Shown one piece after another: positions 22,017 to 30,051 of a stretch of DNA of 35,749 nt; the stretch's first letter is position 1; each line of letters begins with the position of its first letter. The translations under genes were made by a program, and so were the position numbers. Under the pieces are notes generated by a model. That model ran no database searches. It was not told where the DNA came from and saw nothing but the letters and a program-made list of their open reading frames with translations. Source of the DNA: Alphaproteobacteria bacterium (GTDB taxonomy: Bacteria; Pseudomonadota; Alphaproteobacteria; UBA2966); the NCBI GenBank assembly GCA_030740435.1, contig JASLXG010000003.1, forward strand, positions 1 to 35,749, given 5' to 3'.

Positions 22017-22376
22017 TCAGCCAGCCGGTTTCATCAGTTTCAAATCTTCCAGCAGGCGTTCCAGATAACGGATGTCGCCGCGCACCTGCAGGCCGCCGGC
22101 AAAAAAAGCCTTGCGCGCATCGCGTTTGCCTTCCAGTACCATGCGCACGTTCTTGTCGCTGCCGACGATGCGGATGCGCGGTTTGCGGCGGCTGGGCCCC
22201 TTCCGGCACGTGACCCGCAGGCGGCGGTCCACGTTGATCTCGAAGGCACCGCCCTGGCGGCCCGACAATTCGAACTGGATGGCGCCAGGCGATCGCGCCT
22301 TGGTCCGGGCGAGCTTCTTCGCGGTGTTGACGACCGCCTCGCCCAGCGACAATTTTCTGACCGGTCTCCTAGCCAT
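22017..22376 (-). CDS. SCP2-like (sterol carrier) domain protein
   Basis: 119 aa. The C-terminal two thirds follows the SCP2 pattern: GAFEINVDRRLRVTCRKG, then IRIVGSDKNVRMVLEGKRDARKAFF, AGGLQVRGDIRYLERLLEDL. The GKxDxxxAFxxGxLxVxGD part is the best mark of this lipid-binding fold. The N-terminus is basic (RRPVRKLS, KKLARTKAR). No signal or anchor. It has an AGGAGAA ribosome binding site and is the first gene of the four-gene operon. Its job next to a peptidase is not obvious; binding of a lipid or hydrophobic peptide partner is possible. Confidence 0.72.
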   Translation of the reverse strand: MARRPVRKLSLGEAVVNTAKKLARTKARSPGAIQFELSGRQGGAFEINVDRRLRVTCRKGPSRRKPRIRIVGSDKNVRMVLEGKRDARKAFFAGGLQVRGDIRYLERLLEDLKLMKPAG

Positions 22377-22583
22377 GGCGGGTTCTCCTGTAGGCGATAT
22401 TTTCTAAAAACGATTGGAAATCATGTCTTTTCAAAGTTTATTTTTCGAGCCAAAAAATGATAACACAACTTAATACAGATTGATACCATAATTTATATTC
22501 CTGTCGGTAGCGCGATATTTAGAAAAATTCATGAAACCCATGACGCCATGGGCCATGACCATGGGTAATGACAAAACTGCGTC
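22377..22583. promoter_or_regulatory. AT-rich control region upstream of the SCP2/peptidase operon
   Basis: A 207-bp region with no gene, much richer in A/T than its surroundings. A direct repeat GCGATATTT (22394-22402 and 22512-22520) flanks the AT-rich core. Near the distal end an inverted repeat ACCCATG/CATGGGT, read on the minus strand, encloses a smaller ATGG-C-CCAT palindrome (about 22537-22567) and is followed by a T-rich stretch, so it could terminate the upstream minus-strand operon. I cannot place a -35/-10 pair with confidence. Confidence 0.4.
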
Positions 22584-23126
22584 CTACTCCGGCCTCTGTG
22601 CCGAGAAGCGCTTGAGCGCCTGCCGTTTGTCCTGGCGCTGGCGTTGGCGCAGGCTCAGGCGGTCGATCAAGGGGGCGGTCAGCATGATCAGGCCGATCAG
22701 GCCGAGGAGGCCGCCGCCCACGGCCATCAAGACACCCCAGACCAGCCAGCTGGGGAAGGGGCCCAGGATCTGCTGGCCGCCCCGGTAGATGTCCATGACC
22801 TCGCCCCGCGGCCGGCGCAACCGCAAGCGCAGCTCGTCGCCCCGTTCGAGGGTTTCGCGGGCCTCGGCGGCCGTGAACGGCAACCAGCCCAAGATGTCCT
22901 CTTTTTCGTAAACGAAGCTTTCGCCGGGATATTCCACCAGGCGAAATCTGACGTCGGCGTGGTGGACGGCGTAGCCCCTGTTATGGCTCTCGCCTTGGTG
23001 CGCCGTGAAGCTTTCCAGCCTGCCTTCCAGCGCGACGCTGGTGCGCAGCGGGCTCTGCCAGACAAGCCAACTGGCGGCGGCCAAGAAGGCGGCGGTAAAC
23101 AGCAGGCGCTGGGCGAGTTCCTTCAC
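22584..23126 (-). CDS. Two-pass membrane protein (DUF3592-like)
   Basis: 180 aa. Hydrophobic segments lie at about residues 5-25 (LAQRLLFTAAFLAAASWLVW) and 125-152 (WLVWGVLMAVGGGLLGLIGLIML), with a ~95-residue loop between that is outside the membrane and beta-rich (VRFRLVEYPGESFVYEKEDILG, RRPRGEVMDIYRGG). The layout fits DUF3592-type proteins. The basic tail (RQRQRQDKRQALKRF) would face the cytoplasm. Its GTG start overlaps the NfeD stop codon (GTGA), so it is co-translated with the NfeD/SPFH pair. Confidence 0.65.
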   Translation of the reverse strand: MKELAQRLLFTAAFLAAASWLVWQSPLRTSVALEGRLESFTAHQGESHNRGYAVHHADVRFRLVEYPGESFVYEKEDILGWLPFTAAEARETLERGDELRLRLRRPRGEVMDIYRGGQQILGPFPSWLVWGVLMAVGGGLLGLIGLIMLTAPLIDRLSLRQRQRQDKRQALKRFSAQRPE

Positions 23127-23569
23127 ACCGCTTCGACGACCAGCACCACACCGTCCGTGCCCGAAACCTTGACGCGGCTGCCGGCGGCCATGTCGGGGCC
23201 CTTGAGTTTCCAGATGACGCCGTCGAGCTTGATCTGGCCGCGGCCGTTGTGGATGGCCTCGTCGAGCACGAATTCACGGCCCGTGTGCTGTTCGGCGCGG
23301 CGGTTGAGGGTGGTTTCGTCCTCGGGCTTGTGTCGCGCCAGCAAATAACGCCGCCCCACCACCAGGCAGAGCACCGAGAGCACGGCAAAGAGCAAGAGCT
23401 GGTAGCGCCAGCCCAGGTCGTCGAAGATGAGCAGGATCAGGCCCACCACGGCGGCTGCCAGCCCGGGCCAGAGCAGCACCGTCGAGGGCATGATGAGCTC
23501 GAGCACGATGAGCGCCGTGCCAAAGGCCCACCAGTGCCAGAACTCGGCGGCTTCGAGCAGTTCGATCAT
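23123..23569 (-). CDS. NfeD family protein (SPFH partner)
   Basis: 148 aa. Two or three hydrophobic N-terminal segments ([33 protein letters not shown] is the typical opening, broken by [18 protein letters not shown]) are followed by a soluble OB-fold-like C-terminal part ([40 protein letters not shown]). This is the short NfeD form encoded next to SPFH proteins, which are thought to work together in membrane microdomains or membrane quality control. Its start overlaps the SPFH gene's stop by 4 nt (ATGA). Confidence 0.9.
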   Translation of the reverse strand: MIELLEAAEFWHWWAFGTALIVLELIMPSTVLLWPGLAAAVVGLILLIFDDLGWRYQLLLFAVLSVLCLVVGRRYLLARHKPEDETTLNRRAEQHTGREFVLDEAIHNGRGQIKLDGVIWKLKGPDMAAGSRVKVSGTDGVVLVVEAV

Positions 23570-24498
23570 TTCTCTTTGCCGCCCAGCGCCTCACGGGCGA
23601 TCTCGCCGATGCCGCCGACGGCCGAGACCAGGCTGGAAAGCTCGAGCGGCATGAAGAAGGTCTTCTGGTTGTCGCCCTGGGCAAATTCCTTCAGCGCCTC
23701 GACGTATTTCTGTGCGATGAAGTAGTTGATGGCCTGGACCTCGCCGGCGGCGATGGCTTCCGAGACCATGCGGGTGGCATTGCCTTCGGCCTCGGCCTGG
23801 CGTTCGCGCGCTTCGGCATCGCGGAAGGCGGCCTCCTTGCGGCCCTCGGCGGCCAGCATGACGGCCTGCTTTTCACCCTCGGCCTTGAGGATCTCGCTTT
23901 GGCGCAAGCCCTCGGCCTCGAGGATGTTGGCCCGCTTCTCGCGCTCCGCCTTCATCTGCCGGGCCATGGCCTCGACGATGTCGCGCGGCGGGTCGATGTC
24001 CTTGATCTCGATGCGGGTGACCTTGATGCCCCAGGGCGCGGTGGCGTCGTCGACCACGTCGAGCAGTTGGGCGTTGATCTGGTCGCGTTTGGACAACAGC
24101 TCGTCCAAGTCCATCGAGCCCATCACCGTGCGCAAATTGGTCATGGTGAGATTGAGGATGGCGAGTTCCAGGTTGTTGACCTCGTAGGCCGCCTTGGGGG
24201 CGTCGATGACCTGGAAGAAGATGACGCCGTTGGCCCGCACCATGGCGTTGTCCTTGGTGATGACTTCTTGCTCCGGCACGTCGAGCACGCTCTCCATCAT
24301 GTTGAGCTTGCGCCCGATGCTGTCGATAATCGGCATGATGACGTGAAAGCCCGGGCGCAGGCTGCGGGTGAAGCGGCCGAAGCGCTCGACGGTGAACTCC
24401 CAGCCCTGGGGCACCACCTTGACGGCCAGCAGCAAGAGCACCAGCGCCAGCAGCACCATGACCAGGACGAAGATGGTAAAACCGGTAAATTCAGTCAT
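23566..24498 (-). CDS. SPFH/stomatin-like protein (QmcA/slipin type)
   Basis: 310 aa. A single N-terminal membrane segment ([21 protein letters not shown]) precedes the SPFH domain: [46 protein letters not shown] and [15 protein letters not shown] long Ala/Glu coiled-coil follows (about residues 190-240, [35 protein letters not shown]). It forms large ring-like oligomers in relatives and can associate with membrane proteases. The GGGAGTC ribosome binding site lies 8 nt before the ATG. First gene of the SPFH-NfeD-membrane protein operon; the 107 bp upstream (24499-24605) separates it from the SDR stop on the same strand and should hold a promoter. Confidence 0.92.
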   Translation of the reverse strand: MTEFTGFTIFVLVMVLLALVLLLLAVKVVPQGWEFTVERFGRFTRSLRPGFHVIMPIIDSIGRKLNMMESVLDVPEQEVITKDNAMVRANGVIFFQVIDAPKAAYEVNNLELAILNLTMTNLRTVMGSMDLDELLSKRDQINAQLLDVVDDATAPWGIKVTRIEIKDIDPPRDIVEAMARQMKAEREKRANILEAEGLRQSEILKAEGEKQAVMLAAEGRKEAAFRDAEARERQAEAEGNATRMVSEAIAAGEVQAINYFIAQKYVEALKEFAQGDNQKTFFMPLELSSLVSAVGGIGEIAREALGGKEK

Positions 24499-24605
24499 GT
24501 TTTTTTGACTCCCTGTCTGGTTTCCCCTCAGCCCCCCCGGGGAAGCGGAAAACCCGGCACGCTAACACCCAGAACTATAACTTTTCCTGAATCCCGACGA
24601 TAGCG

Positions 24606-25373
24606 TCAAACAACAGTCGTGCCGCCGTCGACCACCAGTTCGGCGCCGGTGACATAGCGCGATTCATCCGAGGCCAGAAACAATATGACGTTGGCCACGT
24701 CAGCGGCCTGGCCCAGCTCGCCCATCGGTATCATGGCGGCGCGTTCGGCCTTGCTCACTTCGATGTCGGGGCCGCGCAATTCCAGGACCTGGGTGCCCAT
24801 GTCGGTCTCGATCAGTCCCGGATGCACCGAATTGCAGCGGATGCCATAGCCCTGGCGGGCGCAGTGCACGGCCACCGATTTGCTGAACTGGCGCACGCCG
24901 CCTTTGCTGGCGCCGTAGGCGGTGACGTGGGGCGTGCCCATCAGCGCCGCGATCGAGGAGAGGTTGACGATCGAGCCGCCACCGCTATCGCGCAGCAGCG
25001 GGATGGCGTACTTGCAACCCAGAAAGACGCCGTCGAGATTGACCTTTTGCACCGCCTGCCATTCCTCCAGCGTGGTCTGCTCCGGGTCCTGCTCGGCCGT
25101 TAGCGCCAGGATGCCGGCGTTGTTGATCAGGGCATCGAGGCGGCCTTCGTTCGCCCGGATATCATCGATGACGCGCTGCCAATCGGCCTCGCTGCGCACG
25201 TCGTGGGCCAAGGCCCGGCCGGCGACGAACTGGGCCGTGGCTTCGGCCGTGGCCTGGTCTAGGTCGCTGGCGACGATGCGGGCGCCCTCGCCGGCCAGGC
25301 GCTGGGCCGTCGCCTTGCCGATGCCGGTACCGGCGCCGCTGATCAACACCACCTTGTCCTGCATGCGTGCCAT
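24606..25373 (-). CDS. Short-chain dehydrogenase/reductase (SDR)
   Basis: 255 aa from ATG 25371-25373 (MARMQDKV), which has a GGAGGAAAGGA ribosome binding site; the frame is open 13 codons earlier but without a site. Classical SDR motifs: GAGTGIGKATA (NAD(P)-binding), LINNAG, a catalytic Ser in IVNLSSIAAL, YGASKGG (Tyr and Lys) and the terminal YVTGAELVVDGG of tetrameric SDRs. An acidic residue after strand 2 (ASDLDQ) suggests NAD(H) over NADP(H). Substrate not predictable. It is divergent from the PLP-NifU fusion gene; 79 bp lie between. Confidence 0.9.
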   Translation of the reverse strand: MARMQDKVVLISGAGTGIGKATAQRLAGEGARIVASDLDQATAEATAQFVAGRALAHDVRSEADWQRVIDDIRANEGRLDALINNAGILALTAEQDPEQTTLEEWQAVQKVNLDGVFLGCKYAIPLLRDSGGGSIVNLSSIAALMGTPHVTAYGASKGGVRQFSKSVAVHCARQGYGIRCNSVHPGLIETDMGTQVLELRGPDIEVSKAERAAMIPMGELGQAADVANVILFLASDESRYVTGAELVVDGGTTVV

Positions 25374-25452
25374 GGGATTTTCCTTTCCTCCGTTGCAAAG
25401 CCCGGGGGCCATGATAATGCGCTAACATCGTACCGTCCCAGGGGAGAGCAAT

Positions 25453-27186
25453 GTGAACGACGATAGGAAAAACGCCAAACCCCAAGATTTGTCACCCGAA
25501 ACCCTGGCGGCCCAGGCCATGGGTGGCGTCGATGGCGAGACCCGGGCCCTGGTGCCGCCCGTACACCCCTCGACCACCTTCGAGCGCGACGCCGACGGCG
25601 GCTACAGCTCGGGCCGGGGCTACACGCGGCCGCACAACCCGGGCTACGACGAGCCCGAGGCCTTGCTGACGGCGCTCGAGGGCGGTGCCGAGAGCCTGCT
25701 CTTTGCCTCGGGCATGGCGGCGGCCACGGCCGTCTTCCAGGCGCTGCTGCCGGGCGATCATGTGGTGGCGCCCCGGGTCATGTACTGGGCGCTGCGCAAA
25801 TGGCTGGTCGATTTCGCGCTGCCCTGGGGGCTGGAGGTGGAATTCGTCGATACTTCCGACGGTGCCGCGTTGGAAGTCGCCATGCGGCCGGGACGGACCC
25901 GGCTGGTGTGGCTCGAGACCCCGGCCAACCCGACCTGGGCCATCACCGACATCGCCCAGGCGGCCGAGATCGCGCACGCTGCCGGGGCCCGCCTGGCGGT
26001 CGACAGCACGGTGCCGACGCCGGTGCTGACGCGACCCATCGAATGGGGCGCCGACCTGGTGGTGCACAGTGCCAGCAAGGGGCTGAACGGCCATTCTGAC
26101 GTGCTGGCGGGCGCCATCGTGGGGGCCCGCCAGGATGCCTTCTGGCAGCGCCTGCGGGCCTGGCGGCGCGACGGCGGGGCCGTGCTTGGGCCCTTCGAGG
26201 CCTGGCTTTTGCTGCGCGGCATGCGCACGCTTTTCCCCAGGGTGCGGCAGTGCTCCGCCAGTGCGCTATTCGTGGCCCGCCATTTCAGCGGCCACCCGGC
26301 GCTCAGTGACGTGCTCTACCCCGGACTTCCCGACCATCCCGGCCACGCCGTGGCGGCGCGCCAGATGCAGGGCGGTTTCGGCTCCATGCTGTCGCTGCGC
26401 TTGGCCGGCGGCGAGGCGGCGGCCATGGAGCTGGCGGCCCGGGTCCAGGTCTTCACCCGCGCCACCTCGCTGGGCGGCGTCGAAAGCCTGATCGAGCACC
26501 GGGCCAGCATCGAAGGGCCGGCGACGCCGGTGCCGGCGGATCTTTTGCGCCTCTCCATCGGTCTCGAGGATCCGGGGGATCTGATTGCCGATTTGGAACA
26601 AGCGCTGGCGGGGCTGCCCGAGGTCGGCGAAAGCCGTACGGCGGCGGTGTCAACGCCGACGCCGGCGCCCAGCGACCCCGTCGAGAAGGTGTTGGAAATC
26701 CACCTCAGGCCGCAAGTGCGCGAGCGCGGCGGCGACTTGGTGGTGCGGAGCTTCCGGGACGGCGTGCTGGAGCTTGGCATCAAGGGCTCGCCCGGCGCCG
26801 CCATGGCCATGGCGGAAACCATCCGCAACACGCTCTGCCACTACCTGCCCGAGGTGGCCGAGGTGCGCCTGGCGCCGGCCGGTCCGGCCGGCCCGGGCGG
26901 CAGCGGCGACGCGGCGGCGCGGCTGCAAAGCCTGCTCGACGACGAGATCAATCCCGCCGTGGCCGCCCACGGCGGCCGTATCGTGCTGGCCGAGCTGGCC
27001 GACGGCGTCGCCCGGCTGCGCCTCGAAGGCGGCTGCCAGGGCTGTGCCATGGCCGAGATGACGCTGCGCCAGGGCGTCGAGCCGATGCTGCGGGCGGCCC
27101 TGCCGGAGATCGTCGCGGTGGTCGACATGAGCGACCACGCCGCCGGCAAGGCGCCTTATTTCAAGACCCGCAAGGGTGGCGCCTGA
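25453..27186 (+). CDS. Cys/Met-metabolism PLP enzyme fused to two NifU-like domains
   Basis: 577 aa. Residues ~10-390 are a gamma-family PLP enzyme (cystathionine gamma-synthase/lyase-like): STTFERDADGGYSSGRGYTRPHNP, LFASGMAAATAVFQALLPGDHVV, WLETPANPTW and HSASKGLNGHSDVLAG with the PLP Lys209. After a Pro/Thr linker come two NifU C-terminal domains. The first (~409-473, VEKVLEIHLRPQVRERGGDL) has lost its cysteines: GSPGAA takes the place of GSCxxC. The second (~490-565) keeps EGGCQGCAMAEMTL (Cys528, Cys531), as in Nfu Fe-S carriers. Joining a sulfur-amino-acid lyase to an Fe-S carrier suggests direct sulfur or cluster delivery, which is inference. GTG 25453 has a GGGGAGAG site. No stop or frame problem at the junctions. 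Confidence 0.85.
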   Translation: MNDDRKNAKPQDLSPETLAAQAMGGVDGETRALVPPVHPSTTFERDADGGYSSGRGYTRPHNPGYDEPEALLTALEGGAESLLFASGMAAATAVFQALLPGDHVVAPRVMYWALRKWLVDFALPWGLEVEFVDTSDGAALEVAMRPGRTRLVWLETPANPTWAITDIAQAAEIAHAAGARLAVDSTVPTPVLTRPIEWGADLVVHSASKGLNGHSDVLAGAIVGARQDAFWQRLRAWRRDGGAVLGPFEAWLLLRGMRTLFPRVRQCSASALFVARHFSGHPALSDVLYPGLPDHPGHAVAARQMQGGFGSMLSLRLAGGEAAAMELAARVQVFTRATSLGGVESLIEHRASIEGPATPVPADLLRLSIGLEDPGDLIADLEQALAGLPEVGESRTAAVSTPTPAPSDPVEKVLEIHLRPQVRERGGDLVVRSFRDGVLELGIKGSPGAAMAMAETIRNTLCHYLPEVAEVRLAPAGPAGPGGSGDAAARLQSLLDDEINPAVAAHGGRIVLAELADGVARLRLEGGCQGCAMAEMTLRQGVEPMLRAALPEIVAVVDMSDHAAGKAPYFKTRKGGA

Positions 27187-27206
27187 GGCTGCGAACCGCC
27201 TCAGGC
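27181..27206. terminator. Inverted repeat at the stop of the PLP-NifU gene
   Basis: GCCTGAGG (27181-27188) and CCTCAGGC (27199-27206) are perfect complements with a 10-nt loop. The left arm includes the TGA stop. There is no T run directly after it, so it may act with the larger palindrome that follows. Confidence 0.4.
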
Positions 27207-27210
27207 GCCC

Positions 27211-27247
27211 CATACGGAATCCGAATGATTGATTCGGATTCCGTATG
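27211..27247. repeat. Long perfect palindrome, likely two-way terminator or repeat element (copy 1)
   Basis: A 16-bp inverted repeat, CATACGGAATCCGAAT against ATTCGGATTCCGTATG, with 5-nt loop GATTG, followed by a GATTTTT stretch. It lies between two convergent genes and would stop transcription from the PLP-NifU gene. It matches the next palindrome (27314-27350) at about 27 of 35 positions. Confidence 0.7.
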
Positions 27248-27313
27248 ATTTTTCACGGGACCCTCACCGGGCCCGCGCGTCCGCGCGCTTGGCCGCCGCC
27301 TCAATGGCGGCTT

Positions 27314-27350
27314 GATACCAAATCCGAATTGATCATTTGGATTCGGTATC
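27314..27350. repeat. Related imperfect palindrome (copy 2)
   Basis: GATACC (27314-27319) and GGTATC (27345-27350) form the outer stem; the inside AAATCCGAAT/ATTTGGATTC pairs with two mismatches. It shares ATCCGAAT, GGATTC and GTAT with copy 1 at the same spacing, so both come from one repeat family. Between them is a GC-rich block with a further short inverted repeat (GCGCG.../CGCGC). Confidence 0.6.
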
Positions 27351-27373
27351 CGACGCCCCTTGCCTTGTCGGTC

Positions 27374-28666
27374 CTAGGCTTTGGCCAGGGCCTGGTCGAT
27401 GTCGGCGATGATGTCGTCGATGTGCTCGATGCCGACCGAGAGCCGCACGTAGCCCTCGGTAACGCCGGTGGCCAATTGCTCATCGGCCGAGAGCTGGGAA
27501 TGCGTGGTGCTGGCCGGATGCACCGCCAGGCTGCGCACGTCGCCGATGTTGACCAGGTGGTAGAACATCTCCAGCGCCTCGATGAATTTTCGTCCGGCGG
27601 CGCCGCCGCCGACCAGCTCGAAGCCCACCAGACTGCTGTAGCCGCCGCTGAGATAGGCATCGGCGCGGCGCTTGGCCTCGCCTTCCATGAGGCCGGGGAA
27701 GATGACCTTGGTCACCGCTTTGTGCCCGGCCAGGTAGTCGGCCACCTTGGCGGCGTTGGTGGAATGCTCGCGCATGCGCAGCGGCAGGGTTTCCAGTCCC
27801 TGGATGAACTGGAAGGCGTTGTAGGGGCTCATGGAAGCGCCCAGGTCGCGCAGCAGCGTCACCCGCGCCTTGATGATGTAGGCGATGGGCCCCAGCGGCT
27901 TGACCGCTTCCGTCCAGACCGCGCCGTGGTAGCTGGGATCGGGCGTGTTGAGCATGGGGAAGCGCTCGGCGTGGGCCTCCCAGTCGAAGTTGCCGCCATC
28001 GACGATGACGCCGCCGATCGAGGTGCCGTGGCCGCCGATGTATTTGGTGGTGGAATGCACGATGATGGCGGCGCCGTGGTCGAAGGGCCGGCACAGCACC
28101 GGTGCCGCGGTGTTGTCCATGATCAGCGGGATGCCCAGCTTGCGGCCGGCCTCGGCCACCTCCTTGATGGGGAAGACCTCGAGCTTGGGATTGGGCAGGG
28201 TCTCGGCGTAGATCGCCCGGGTCTTCTGGTCGGCCGCCTTGGCGAAGTCCTCGGGATCGGCGGGGTCGACGAAGCGCACCTCGATGCCCATGGTGCTGAG
28301 CGTGTTGGCAAACAGGTTCCAGGTGCCGCCGTAGAGATCGGTCGAGCTGATGATGTTGTCGCCGGCGTGGGCGATATTTTGGATGGCGATCATGCTGGCC
28401 GCCTGGCCCGAGCCCACCGCCAGGGCCGCGACGCCGCCTTCCAGCGCCGCCACGCGGTCTTCCAGCACGGCGCAGGTCGGGTTCATGATGCGGCTGTAGA
28501 TGTTGCCCAGCTCCTTCAAGGCGAAAAGGTCGCTGGCGTGCTCGGTGTCGCGGAACTGATAGGACGTGGTCTGGTAGATGGGTACCGCGACGGCGCCCGT
28601 TTCGGCGTCGAAACGGTGCCCGGAATGCAGCACCACGGTCTCGGGATTTGTGAAATTGTCAGCCAT
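27374..28666 (-). CDS. metY: O-acetylhomoserine sulfhydrylase-like (MetY family)
   Basis: 430 aa, the size of MetY-type O-acetylhomoserine aminocarboxypropyltransferases. Features of the Cys/Met PLP family: VAVPIYQTTSYQF, YSRIMNPTCAVLEDRVAALEGG, SGQAASMIAIQN, DLYGGTWNLF, DNTAAPVLCRP, HSTTKYIGGHGTSIGG (PLP-binding Lys) and a C-terminal VRLSVGIEHIDDIIADI. The long insert after the Lys (DWEAHAERFPMLNTPDPSYHG) is typical of MetY and separates it from MetB/MetC. It would make homocysteine from O-acetylhomoserine and sulfide. ATG 28664-28666 has an AGGAGAG ribosome binding site. The frame remains open far upstream but carries no protein signal. Confidence 0.9.
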   Translation of the reverse strand: MADNFTNPETVVLHSGHRFDAETGAVAVPIYQTTSYQFRDTEHASDLFALKELGNIYSRIMNPTCAVLEDRVAALEGGVAALAVGSGQAASMIAIQNIAHAGDNIISSTDLYGGTWNLFANTLSTMGIEVRFVDPADPEDFAKAADQKTRAIYAETLPNPKLEVFPIKEVAEAGRKLGIPLIMDNTAAPVLCRPFDHGAAIIVHSTTKYIGGHGTSIGGVIVDGGNFDWEAHAERFPMLNTPDPSYHGAVWTEAVKPLGPIAYIIKARVTLLRDLGASMSPYNAFQFIQGLETLPLRMREHSTNAAKVADYLAGHKAVTKVIFPGLMEGEAKRRADAYLSGGYSSLVGFELVGGGAAGRKFIEALEMFYHLVNIGDVRSLAVHPASTTHSQLSADEQLATGVTEGYVRLSVGIEHIDDIIADIDQALAKA

Positions 28667-28858
28667 GTTGAAGACTCTCCTGAGATTTGCCTCTGTGGGC
28701 CATTGATGGTGTCCCCCCGATTGGAATTCCGGGTTGGGCCGAGCATACAGGCTTGGGCTGGTGGCGGCCAAGCTTGGCGGTTGGCGGCGCCTGGTGAACT
28801 GGGTTAGCCTCGATCCATCTCGAGTTGAGACGAGACGGCGGTAAGGGGGGAAATCACC

Positions 28859-29839
28859 GTGAAGATCGTCAAAATCGTGGCCGGGATCGTCTTGATCCTG
28901 GTGCTGGTGATGGCTGCCGGCATCGGCTATCTGCGCTTCGGCCTGCCCCGCGTGGGGCCGGCGCCGGACATCGCCATCGAGGGCACGCCGGAACGCCTGG
29001 CCCGCGGCCGCTATCTGGTCGAGCACGTCATGGGCTGCATGAGTTGCCATTCGCCGGCCCGCCACGTGGATCGCTATGCGCTGCCGCCGATCGCCGCCAA
29101 GAAGGGGGCGGGGGGCCTCTTTTTCAGTCCCAAAAACCGTTTCCCCGGCACCCTCTATGCCAAGAACATCACGCCCCACAACCTGGGCAGCTGGAGCGAC
29201 GGTGAGATCGTGCGGGCCCTGACGGTGGGAGTCGATCGTGAGGGCGAGCCCCTCTTTCCTCTGATGCCCACGCGCTTCTATGCCGTGCTCGACCGCGAGG
29301 ATATCTACGCCGCCGTGGCCTACCTGCGCACCCTCGAGCCGGTGGCCAACGAGGTGCCGAAATCCGCGATCGACTTCCCCCTGAACTTGATTATCCGCAC
29401 CGGCATCGCGGAACGAGGGTTCGGCAAGCGCCCCGAGCCCTCGGACGGCTTGGCCTATGGCCGCTACATGGCGACGGCAGCGGGTTGCGTCGATTGCCAC
29501 ACGAACGTGGTCGAGGGCAAGGCAGTGGGCCAGCCCTTCGCCGGCGGCATGGAATTTTATCTTCCGCCCATGGGCTTGGTGCGTTCGGCCAACATTACGC
29601 CCGACAAGCAAACCGGTATCGGCGACTGGGACCGCGAGGCCTTCATCGACCGCTTCAAGGACCTCACCCCCGAGGCCGTGATGGAGATGAAAGTCGAGCC
29701 CGGCGAGGCCAACACGCTGATGCCCTGGTGGGAGTTCTCCGGCATGACGCGGCAGGATTTGGGCGCCATCTACGATTATCTAATGACGCTAAAGCCGGTG
29801 CGGGCGGAAATCGTCACCTTCGAGCCCATCGCCAGGTAG
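28859..29839 (+). CDS. Membrane-anchored diheme cytochrome c
   Basis: 326 aa. The N-terminus (KIVKIVAGIVLILVLVMAAGIGYL) is an uncleaved anchor or signal sequence. Two heme c sites: GCMSCH (Cys60-Cys63-His64) and GCVDCH (Cys210-Cys213-His214), each in a cytochrome c domain with RGRYL or YGRYM before it. Met in PLMPTRFYAVL (about 136) and in NTLMPWWEFSGM are likely axial ligands. Related to the cytochrome subunits of membrane alcohol or aldehyde dehydrogenases, which pass electrons to the respiratory chain; no dehydrogenase is next to it here. GTG 28859 has a GGGGGG site 8 nt upstream. The 192 bp before it separates it from divergent metY and should contain both promoters. Confidence 0.87.
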   Translation: MKIVKIVAGIVLILVLVMAAGIGYLRFGLPRVGPAPDIAIEGTPERLARGRYLVEHVMGCMSCHSPARHVDRYALPPIAAKKGAGGLFFSPKNRFPGTLYAKNITPHNLGSWSDGEIVRALTVGVDREGEPLFPLMPTRFYAVLDREDIYAAVAYLRTLEPVANEVPKSAIDFPLNLIIRTGIAERGFGKRPEPSDGLAYGRYMATAAGCVDCHTNVVEGKAVGQPFAGGMEFYLPPMGLVRSANITPDKQTGIGDWDREAFIDRFKDLTPEAVMEMKVEPGEANTLMPWWEFSGMTRQDLGAIYDYLMTLKPVRAEIVTFEPIAR

Positions 29840-30051
29840 GCGCTCCAATCAAGGAATAGGGCGGGCGGGGCCCGGCGGGGGCCTCGGGGCTTGGCGCATT
29901 GGCTTTGACTCAAGTATTTAATTGAATGCGTGAACTACGAATCCGTCAAAGCGATGGCATCGGTGTTCTGGGAAGGCCTGGGGGAAATCTCGGCGATTGT
30001 GCCGTCACCGCCCGGCCGGGCTAGAATGGCGCTGCCTTTTGGGAGAAACCC

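Noticed and set aside
27245-28807. 520-aa + strand open frame
   Set aside because: Antisense to metY and starts inside the palindrome region.
28667-29611. N-terminal extension of metY to 745 aa
   Set aside because: The extension is antisense to the diheme cytochrome gene; MetY starts cleanly at 28666 with a ribosome binding site.
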